Assembly (NCBI GenBank): GCA_947462335.1 | Contig: OX381707.1 | Span: 16,769,418-16,833,417 of the forward strand | DNA from: Harmothoe impar | Lineage: Eukaryota > Annelida > Polychaeta > Phyllodocida > Polynoidae | Reading direction: 5' to 3' | Length of the DNA: 64,000 nucleotides | Part shown: positions 56,340 to 64,000 of the stretch, one piece after another | Layout of the letters: every line of letters begins with the position of its first letter | Numbering within the stretch: the stretch's first letter is position 1 | Made by a program: the position numbers and the translations under genes | The notes under the pieces: generated by a model | What the model saw: the letters and a program-made list of their open reading frames with translations, nothing else | Database searches by the model: none | Told to the model about the DNA's origin: nothing

Positions 56340-56680
56340 AATCAGAAAGCTACCCAAGCTGTAAACACCATGTTCAGGTAGATATTACTTAGGCAGTCCC
56401 CCAGATAACCTTCCACTGCTTATGAACAATTGCATATATCTGTAAGGATGCCCTTGAGCATTGTCTGATGATCATGTGACTGCTGACTGCTATTCATGCC
56501 TGCAATAACAGAAGTTACCCGTACACACAGCCAATAGTGTATAAATGCTTGATGTGGAAATGCAGTACATTTTGTACAAAGGCTTCCTGCTTCCCCCTCT
56601 GGTAACCGGAGCATCATTAGTGGTATATTGCATATTTGGTTGAAGTGCATGATCATTGCTAGAGCAACACCAGTTAGGCA
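56340..56680. promoter_or_regulatory. Conserved block b21, unit F
   Basis: GCTGTAAACACCATGTT, ATTGCATAT at 56429-56437, GATCATGTGAC at 56470-56480 (E-box changed to CATGTG), GCAATAACAGAAGTT and the TGTACAAAGGCTTCC end match units E and G. Spacing between the two motifs is 41 bp instead of 56. Confidence 0.65.
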
Positions 56681-56769
56681 TGTTGTAAATTATTACAACT
56701 CACAAATGGATCATATGTAGTGGTCATGGTCCCTTATATATCAGCGAAAATACTTAATTTACGGTTCAT

Positions 56770-57790
56770 GTGTAGTTTTCATCTGTCAACAGGAGCAAGA
56801 GAAGAAACCCCCATGACTGCTTCGAGCCCAAGTCCCTCACACAAACATAAATTAATCCAATGCAAACTTGTTTGAAAATGCAGGTTGGTGCAAATACAGA
56901 GGGCTGAACATTCAGAACTAGGAAGGTGGTTAAAAGATTTCTGGATGGAGCGTGCATCAATGGCAGCAGTGAGCACGCCGGTACCAATGAGGGGGGGGGG
57001 GGCGACATGGGGCGAAGTCCAACCTCAACCAGCCCCATGTGGCAGACTAGGAGTTATTAGTAGATGCACTGGCACCTGCAGATACTGCTGATATTCAATA
57101 TAGAATGTGTATTTATCATGCCACTTGCCGACAACCAGCTCACCACGAAACCAGCAAAGTATTTGCTGATTTTTTTATGGTTTGCACTGAGCCTACTCTT
57201 CGATAAAAATATCAAATACCTGCCATTGTTTTATGATCCTATTTTCTCTCAGTATATTCTCTAGCATATCTTTTCTGTAATTACAATCACAAAATTTACA
57301 TTAAACAGCATCTAGTCTATGCCAACCAACTCCTCCAATCATATCAAACCTTTTGAATTACTCCCTTGCTTCATATCCCCCTTGCTTGTTTTACTATTCA
57401 CCATAGATTTCAGTCTTGTCTTAGGGTTTAAGGGAAGGTCACTTTGCCTGTGGCTAGGTTGTATCTGTCTGAGCTGGGTTTACTGGATGAAGCCTCTAGG
57501 GGGCGGCCGGATACAGCTAACTAGGGGTGCCTAACAAGGGCTGTCCCACAGTAGCTACATGGCTTTACAGGTCCTCCTGGGTGATAGATATAGAATGATC
57601 CAAGGCCAATAGTCAACAACAAATAGGAGGGGTCAGGGTAAGAGGGATGTTATGGACCTTAGAGCCTCTGAGTAGCCTAAGTAGCCTATATATCCATGTG
57701 CTATATATGTCCATAGGTCTAACATTTGTATACAAGTTTAGTACAGTTGTTTCAAAAGTAATAATTGATATAGTTAAATAACAGCATTGG
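56770..57790. other. Conserved block b22, unit F
   Basis: Paralogue of 46770-47760. Its CTCF-like word is disrupted by a poly-G run (56991-57002), and it carries the empty site for the MITE at 47510. Confidence 0.75.
57493..57506 (+). promoter_or_regulatory. CTCF-like site (13 of 14), unit F
   Basis: CCTCTAGGGGGCGG differs from the consensus only at position 3. The unit E paralogue (47450-47470) reads AGCCCTGTAGGGGATG and no longer fits. Confidence 0.4.
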
Positions 57791-57949
57791 GTAGTGATAT
57801 AACACTGACTGAGTCAGCCAGGTCTAGATTAAAATTGGGTTGGACATCTCAATTTTTTTTGTCTTCAGGAAAACACATAATTTATGAATTTTTGACCGAC
57901 TTTTTTTCTATTGATAATTAGAGAATACAACATAGCACGATGCTATAGA

Positions 57950-58240
57950 CAATAAGAGGTACACAATCTGGTGGTGTCTGGCGGCAGCTGTTCTCATTGC
58001 CCACTAGGGGGCAGGGCCTTCATCAGCAGCTACTTTATTCAGACAATGGCCTTCCCAGGGTCAGCGGGCCACACTAGGAGACACTGCCATATCATGTGTG
58101 TCATCCTGCGTCAGTCACAGGAGAACCCCCATGGTTGGCTCTCCTCACTTCCCCCTCCTCACCTCATCTACCTCTTCGCAGCCCATGTTTCCTTTGCACC
58201 CTCTCCATATTTACGGTCCACTACAGCAGAATATCCAAAA
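57950..58240. promoter_or_regulatory. Conserved block b23, unit F
   Basis: GGTGGTGTCTGGCGGCAGCT, ATTGCCCACTAGGGGGCAGG and CACTGCCATATCATGTGTGT match E and G. The opposed half-match is lost (GGCCTTCCCAGG). Confidence 0.75.
58001..58014 (+). promoter_or_regulatory. CTCF-like site, unit F
   Basis: CCACTAGGGGGCAG, a 14 of 14 match, orthologous in position to 48099 and 62001 and in the same orientation. Confidence 0.55.
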
Positions 58241-58429
58241 CAATCAATAAGAATATCATGTTCATATAAAGTGCAATTTCAGATACAGAAATAAAGGTCA
58301 AATAAATCAGCTTCTGATTGTGAGTAGTGTATGAAAAGGTGATATTTAAAGGGCAGTAGTCAAAGAAATAATGATGAGTGCAAGCTGCTGTAATTGTTAG
58401 TCTAAGTGGTTCATGAAATTGTGATTAAC

Positions 58430-59090
58430 ATTTTGTACTTAACTTGCAAAGGATCAGATGGTGCCGTGATGCATATTGCCTTTTATTATCATAATTCATT
58501 CATTAATGCAGCCCCAGCAAGCCTACTTGCATCCATGTGTTATTGAAATGATATCATTGTACGTGTAAGAACTATGGCGGCATTGGACTGTGAAGTGACA
58601 GGGACGTTACTCACGATGACAGGAGGGCACCCATTGCCCCTTATGCAGTACTCACCACCTCTGTTACAAAACACCTGCCGGCTTTGGATGATATTAGGGA
58701 CCTTTAGCAAACCCCACGTATGTCATTTAACGCAGACGTATCCTATCCTTTCAGCACTGCTACGTCTGCGTTTATTGAGCTTTTATGTGATTGCTAAAGG
58801 TCCCTATTAGGTGGATTTGGTGGCACAATAAAAACAAAGCAGTGCCAAAAAGAACAGCAGCTTACACACACCCTTAGTTGAGCTATTTGTCAGTCGGAAG
58901 CCAGGGGAGGGGGTTACTTTTGGTTCATGGAGGGAGGAGAGTCCTTAAGATTCACATTGAAATGGCTCCAGGTTAGGGATATGAAGCGGCCATGATAACG
59001 CTCTCTCTTTTCAATCAGGCTTAAGGGACAGCAGGGTGTGCTTCTGATGTATGTAAGACCTGGCTGGACACCACGTCTTACCACCAAGTC
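58430..59090. other. Conserved block b24, unit F
   Basis: GATGACAGGAGGGCACCCAT, CAGTGCCAAAAAGAACAGCA, GTTGAGCTATTTGTCAG and AGGGTGTGCTTCTGATGTAT match unit E, and in part unit G. Interrupted at 58697 by an element. Confidence 0.75.
58697..58804. mobile_element. Cruciform MITE, 108 bp, with empty paralogous site
   Basis: GGGACCTTTAGCAA at the left, inverse TTGCTAAAGGTCCC at the right. Inside is a second inverted pair AACGCAGACGTA/TACGTCTGCGTT. TATTA is duplicated (58692-58696 and 58805-58809). Unit E reads GATATTAGGAGG and unit G GATATTAGGGG without the element. Confidence 0.85.
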
Positions 59091-59099
59091 TTACCACAG

Positions 59100-59340
59100 A
59101 ACCTTTATAATTTACAGAAAGGCCTTGTCATATTTACTTGGAAATGTATAGGTCTATGTGAATGTATATATGTAAAAGAAATCCAATAGGTTAATCAAAT
59201 TAATTCTACCTTCATCCATGCTGAATAGGGACTCTCTATTTGTGAGAGCTGCTTATTGAACCAGGCTACACAAGGACTAGAAGGACTTCTGTATTGATTG
59301 TGCCTCAGTAGGACATTCACATTGGCCCAATCTAGTAAGA
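59100..59340. other. Conserved block b25, unit F
   Basis: Shortened copy: TTATTGAACCAGGCTACACA, GGACTTCTGTATTGATTGTG and CCTCAGTA. The half from the ATAGGGCCAAGG region on is deleted. Confidence 0.7.
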
Positions 59341-59479
59341 CAAAGTCATCAATAGTAGCATGACACACACAAACAATAGTCATATTTTGTTAAGAAAAGG
59401 TCGATGGAAATATCTATATATATGAGTATCATATTCATAATGTTTTTCTTCCTCGACCGATTTAGATATAGTCAATGAA

Positions 59480-59880
59480 GATGATATGCTTAATGGTTTT
59501 CTTACACTCATCACTACACTTTCATTGTCCACCAATTGGGTGGTTTCAATTTCCATATCTCTGTATAATACTTGCACCTCTGTCTGCACCCTCGTCTCCA
59601 CCACAGGGGTCTGGTGTCCTAAGCATGAGGTGATGATCTCCTATGTCAATGAAGGTGGCCAATTACAGCCCATAGCTGCCTGTTTCTGTCCACCCAGATA
59701 AAGGTTGCGACTGGTAAGAGTAGCTTAGTGCTACTTCGTGGCAAGTAATGGCTTCAATATGGGGTAGTCAAGTGCATACAAATGGAGGCAAGATGGGAGC
59801 CTAACAATAGGGAGAACAGTGTTGCCATCTAGCAGTAGCAGTAGTAACAATGGTGAGCACCAGAGTAACCAATTTCTAAA
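59480..59880. other. Conserved block b13, unit G
   Basis: Matches 51300-51650: TTTCATTGTCCACCAA, ATACTTGCACCTC, GTGTCCTAAG, TGATCTCCTATGTCAATGAA, CCAATTACAGCCCATAG and CCATCTAGCAGTAGCAG. Confidence 0.8.
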
Positions 59881-59914
59881 AAGAGGAAAGCTATGGTAAG
59901 AATAGAGGTCAGCC

Positions 59915-60430
59915 CTTCTTGAAAACTTGCTACTGAGTACAATCTGATATCAGTATGTTTCGTTGGAATTCCTCTATGTTGAAAGCATTCATAATTCAGG
60001 AATCGAAAAGATAACTTTGACCTGCACTGCCAGAACAAATATTCTTAACTCATCAACACACTATCTATAATATTCAACCCCCTACTGTGCATTAGAATCT
60101 CAGATTCTCTCAACTAATACTAAATGCCATTGTCTGCTAGTATTGCTATGTTTAAAGGTCTCACAAATTTTGGGGCTGCTTAGGTTTTGCTCAATGAGCT
60201 GATTCCAACACAGGTCCTGAACATGCGAGCACCCAATTACACCCGGTTCTACATGAACAGCCCTCCCAGCAACATGCCATCCAGGTACGGGCATGATTAA
60301 AGTCACAAAGTGAGCTGGAAAACGGAAACATGAAAAAGGGAGAATTTTGGCCAAAAGGAGCAATTGTGGTTTCAATTTCAAAAGTGTATTCTTGGAATGA
60401 AAGGTGAATGAAATAGGGGATCGGACTTTA
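59915..60430. other. Conserved block b20, unit G
   Basis: About 90% identical to 52060-52430 and 45600-45830 over CTCAGATTCTCTCAACTAAT, TTCCAACACAGGTCCTGAAC and AAAAAGGGAGAATTTTGGCC. Confidence 0.8.
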
Positions 60431-60649
60431 AAATGCCTTTCAGGCTCTTTGTGTGATCATGAAGACAAGTCTCAAAGCAGCTTATCAAAATCTCCAAACC
60501 TTTATAGAATAAACAGTTATGATCATACAGAAACCATTTGAGAATTACAACTAATCAAGACAAATATAGACAAAATAGGACTGATTATCAGGATTTGTAT
60601 GATGAAAAAAAAGCCAATCAAATGTATCTGATATTTATCTGTTCTCTCA

Positions 60650-60900
60650 TGTACAACATATCCAGCAATTTATTTTATCCGTTCACCATGCGTAATGGCT
60701 GTAAGTCTACCTAATGTATATTGATACAAGGTGTAGACCCTCCCTGCCTCTCACTTGCTGTTTTACAATGGGGTGTGGGCTCATAAGTCACATTAATAAG
60801 GGGACATGATGGGTTATATAGACTCAGTGACAACACCTATTAGATCCACTCAGCTCTGTTTACCTATAGTATCCTGCATGTCACCTCAGGACCAAACAAC
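60650..60900. other. Conserved block b15, unit G
   Basis: Closest copy is 55690-55930. Ends with GTATCCTGCATGTCACCTCA. Confidence 0.75.
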
Positions 60901-61239
60901 TGTGAGCAAAAGGCCAGTTTCAGAAATAATAGGGGAAAAAAATAGAACTGTTCAAATTGGCTGAAATAAGCAACTATGAGTGTGGAAACTGTCAGAATTG
61001 TCCAATTTCAGAATTGGGAACTGAGTCCTCAGTTGCCTGTCAACCATCAGGAATTATGAGGGTAAATTTCCTAACCTGAAAAAAAGTCATCTCACAAATT
61101 GTCCAATTTTCTTGACCAACTTTGATGCAATAAATTAGTTTTCATCATTTTGTAATTTAAATCAATATCCTGTACAAGTGATGTTTAAATACATAATAAT
61201 ATTATCTAAAAAAAACTACCGTTGGTTTTAGAGGAAATA

Positions 61240-61600
61240 TTAAAGGAGCTCTGTGCTACGACCCCTCTCTTCTTCCCCAAGTACTAATCAGAAAGCTGCA
61301 AAAGCTGTAAACAAGATAATAAGGTAGATATAACCTGCTTATGACCAATTGCATATCTGTAGGTAGAAAGAGCAGGCTAGAGCAAATGACTTGGCGGTCT
61401 GATGATCACGTGACTGCTGAGGATAATGATTTATGACTGCAATAACAGGAGTTCTTTCTGAATCCTCTGACCAAACATCCACCCTACCCTGTACACATAA
61501 CCATGCACTCAAAGCAGCTTCTAAAAGTGCTATGCAGATTCTGATACAAAGGCTTCCCACCTCAACCTTGGGAAACCCAAGCATCATTTCTGGTATCTTG
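61240..61600. promoter_or_regulatory. Conserved block b21, unit G
   Basis: ATTGCATAT at 61348-61356 and GATCACGTGAC at 61404-61414, spacing 56 bp as in unit E. ATGACTGCAATAACAGGAGT and ACAAAGGCTTCC are also shared. Confidence 0.7.
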
Positions 61601-61949
61601 GACTACTAGTGAAAGTTGTTCCTGCATGCTGGTTTCTAAAGCACCAAACATGCAAGCTTGGTGTATGACTCAACTTGCAGAAGAAGCATATCTGGAAAAC
61701 CCCATAACCAATTTGTACCCAAAAGTCCCTCGTATGCAAAGAAGGCTAAAATAAGATGAACAAAACTTATGTAAAACTTATGTAAAATTTAAATTGGTTC
61801 AAACACAGAGCTAGTATATATGTGTGTCTGTATGTGGGAAGGAGAGGTCCAACAACAGACAACTCAATAACTGGTGGGGGAGTGTGTAATAGTTACTCCT
61901 GAAAGCTCACCATTTTTACAGGGTACTCAGTGTAACCTGCGTATACGGC
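61601..61949. other. Unassigned stretch, unit G
   Basis: Stands where b22 is expected, but no match to b22 was found. No gene recognised. Confidence 0.35.
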
Positions 61950-62000
61950 CCATTCTCTAAGCACCTCCTGGTGGTGTCTGGTGGTAGCTCTTCTTGTTGC

Positions 62001-62014
62001 CCACCAGGGGGCAG
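62001..62014 (+). promoter_or_regulatory. CTCF-like site, unit G
   Basis: CCACCAGGGGGCAG, a 14 of 14 match, identical to the unit E site. Confidence 0.6.
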
Positions 62015-62049
62015 TGCACACATCCGGCGGCTGCTCTATTCAGACAGCG

Positions 62050-62058
62050 GCGCCCTCT
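62050..62058 (-). promoter_or_regulatory. Opposed CTCF half-match, unit G
   Basis: AGAGGGCGC on the minus strand; the 5' part of the motif is not matched. Same relative position as in unit E. Confidence 0.3.
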
Positions 62059-62399
62059 GTGTCAGCGGGCCACACCAGGAGATGCTGCCATATCACGTGT
62101 CTCAGTCTGTGTCATCAACAGATGGATCCCATGCCGGGCTCCTTCCTCTCAGTTCCTGTACTTCCCCACAGCCCATTTCACCTATTAACCTTTCCATCAT
62201 CAGCCTTCTCTATAGCTAGACAACCAAGACAGTCACTGAGAACATCTTTATTCCGCACTTATACAAGCATGCTAAGCCCCCTATCTAAGTGTTATTCTCA
62301 CCAGCAAACCACAATTAGAGGGCTAATAATTCATGAATATTTGTTCAACTCAAGGTATGCGTCAGGCTCACAGCTAACCTACCCTACTTTGATTGAGAC

Positions 62400-62740
62400 T
62401 TAACTGTGAGTGATAGGAGGATACACAGTGCCATACAATGTAAACCATGCCCCTTCTGCAGCCAGCACCTGCGGTCTTGGGTGATATTAGGGGATTTTGT
62501 GGCGCAAGAAAGCTGGTTATATCCACCCAGTGCCAAGAGGACAGCAGCCTAAACCAGCCCTCAGTAGAGTTAATTGCCAGCAGGAAGTCAGGGGTTGCTA
62601 CTTCGTATTTATAAAGGGTATAGAGAGGTAGGAGGAGTCTTAAATATTTATCTTGGACCTCATCCAGGAAGCAATACAAGGCAGAGAGCCTCGGTGGTGC
62701 TCTCTCTCCTTTATCAGGGGTTCAAGGGACACAAGAGTAG
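62400..62740. other. Conserved block b24, unit G
   Basis: TTGGGTGATATTAGGGG, CACCCAGTGCCAAGAGGACA, GTTAATTGCCAGCAGGAAG and ATTTATAAAGGGTATA match unit E. The end is cut by the element at 62747. Confidence 0.7.
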
Positions 62741-62746
62741 CCATTT

Positions 62747-63551
62747 ATGGCAAGCCGTTGGGGTAAAGTTGAAATAAACCCAGTTTATTTCAAATAAACA
62801 GGGTTTATTTCGAAATAAACAGGGTTTATTTCAGATAAACTGGGTTTATTTAAATAAACCCTGTTTATGTTGAAATAAACTGGGTTTATTTCAAATAAAC
62901 TGGGTTTATTTCAAATAAACACAGTATATTTGAAATAAACAGGGTTTATTTAAATAAACTGGGTTTATTTCAAAATATAAGGGGTTTCTCTCAAAACCCC
63001 TCCTATTTGCCCCAAAAAACTGATATTTTATGCTATTTTGAAATAGAAGGGGTTTCTGGAAATATGCAAATAAACTGGGTTTATTTGAAATAAACTAGGT
63101 TTATTTGAAATAAACTGGGTTTATTTGAAATAAACCCAGTCGGTTTATTTGAAAAAAACTCCTCCTATTATTACATCAACTGGGTTTATTTAGATAAACT
63201 GGGCTTATTTGAAATAAACTGGGTTTCTTTGAAATAAACTGGGTTTATGTTGAAATAGGTGGGGTTTTGGAAATAAACTGGATTTATTTTAAATAAACCC
63301 AGTTTATTTAAATAAACTGGGTTTATTTCATAATAGCAGGGGTTTCATTAAGAAACCCTCCCTATTTGAAATAAACTCAGTTTATTTTAGAAATGGGAGG
63401 GGTTTTGGCATAACCCAGTTTATTTCAATATAAACTGGGTTTATTTAAATAAACCCAGTTTATTTGAAATAAACCAAGTTTATTTTGAAATAAACTGGGT
63501 TTATTTGAAATAAACCCAGTTTATTTCAACTTTACCCAAACGGCTTGCCAT
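62747..63551. mobile_element. hAT-like TIR element filled with palindromic minisatellite
   Basis: 805 bp. ATGGCAAGCCGTTGGGGTAA at the left; TTACCCAAACGGCTTGCCAT at the right (one mismatch). AGCCATTT is duplicated exactly at 62739-62746 and 63552-63559, an 8-bp target duplication. The paralogous junction in E and F (GTGTGCTTCTGATGTATG-type) is uninterrupted. The interior is almost wholly AAACTGGGTTTATTT(G/C)AAAT and its inverse, in alternating runs, with a few AGGGGTTTC-containing spacers. No coding capacity. Confidence 0.88.
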
Positions 63552-63559
63552 AGCCATTT

Positions 63560-63970
63560 GATGTATGAAAGAACAGGCTGGATACCATTTCTTAACGGAC
63601 ACAACTTACAGCATAGCAAGGTATTATCATATATGTATACCCAATATGTAAACATACCCAAAGTTTCTATGGGATTCCATATGTTCAGCCACCTCTATGT
63701 ACCATATCAGTGTACCTTCATAAATATTCCTGCAAATAAATCTAGTCGGCTAATCAAATTGATTCTAGCTTCAGCCATGCTGAATCGGGACTCTCTATTT
63801 TGTGGGAGAAGAATGGCTGAGCTGATTATTGAACCAGGCATCACAAAGACGAGAAGGGACTTCTGTATTGATTGCACCTCAGAGTAAGGGGTGCTGTCAG
63901 TAGACGCAAGGTTAAGGGGTTAGCTTGAAAGACTGAGTTTATTACAGGCAGCTGCCACACATACTATAGA
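63560..63970. other. Conserved block b25, unit G
   Basis: GAGAAGAATGG, GAGCTGATTATTGAACCAGG, GGGACTTCTGTATTGATTG, TTTATTACAGGCAGCTGCCA match 49255-49410 and 50439-50595. The downstream half runs off the window. Confidence 0.75.
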
Positions 63971-64000
63971 GGTCATACACTTGGATGAATTATATAGAAG

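Larger units (their letters stand above)
61950..62220. promoter_or_regulatory. Conserved block b23, unit G (intact CTCF-like block)
   Basis: The uninterrupted version. The forward CTCF-like motif (62001-62014) and the opposed half-match (62050-62058) are 35 bp apart, with GGCGGCTGCTCTATTCAGAC between. A CACGTG lies at 62094. Frames of 64-140 codons overlap in all three phases and are not supported as genes. Confidence 0.75.

Noticed and set aside
61971..62219. Protein-like frame in b23 that is also open in unit E (48204-48515)
   Set aside because: The two frames look alike, but of about nine differences in the shared part eight change the residue, unit F has an in-frame stop, and other phases are equally open. 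Similarity reflects DNA conservation, not coding.

Overview
What it is. The window looks like non-coding nuclear DNA of a metazoan. It has short uninformative ORFs, interstitial TTAGGG-type tracts, many miniature inverted-repeat (MITE-like) elements, minisatellites, a long GA microsatellite, a tRNA-like pseudogene, and several matches to the CTCF and YY1 binding consensus. No open frame exceeds about 150 codons, and none shows a recognisable domain, a run of constrained codons or a plausible exon chain. An invertebrate deuterostome such as amphioxus would fit, but this is a low-confidence inference and the species cannot be fixed from the sequence alone. Layout. The main structure is a nested tandem array of diverged segmental duplicates. 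I found about 25 blocks (b1 to b25), typically 100-700 bp, that recur two to five times, always in direct orientation and mostly in the same order. They define seven units: A (about 1-13 kb), B (16-28 kb), C (28.6-39 kb), D (39.2-44 kb), E (44.2-51.2 kb), F (51.3-59.4 kb) and G (59.5 kb to the right edge). A to D share b1-b17. E to G share b13 and b20-b25. F also carries b15, b18 and b19, which links the two families into one ancestral series. Inside blocks, identity ranges by eye from about 75% to 96%; between blocks it falls to unalignable. This is the profile of duplicated conserved non-coding elements. Most blocks tested have frameshifts, stops or mainly non-synonymous differences in at least one copy, which argues against coding function. 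Regulatory content. Units E, F and G each carry a CTCF-like site (48099, 58001, 62001) at the same place in b23. In E and G an opposed half-match lies close by. A near-perfect extra CTCF match is at 54827. Block b6 keeps a CRE-like motif exactly two bases from an extended nuclear-receptor half-site in all four copies. Block b12 keeps a POU-octamer-like motif, and b21 keeps a POU-like motif followed by an E-box. Insertions. Because units are paralogous, one copy often serves as the empty site for an insertion in another. This defines element ends and target duplications without a database: 306-1111, 41521-41613, 47510-47617, 48132-48363, 58697-58804 and 62747-63551. Three of these (306-1111, 48132-48363, 62747-63551) are terminal-inverted-repeat elements whose interior is filled by tandem or palindromic minisatellite, in one case telomeric repeat. 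A 2.2-kb satellite (about 146-bp monomer) lies between units A and B, and a 1.1-kb palindromic array with a nested 18-bp minisatellite lies in unit F. Reading. The simplest model is a gene-desert regulatory landscape that grew by repeated tandem duplication and was then invaded by small DNA transposons. A duplicated non-coding transcript or an old duplicated pseudogene cannot be excluded.
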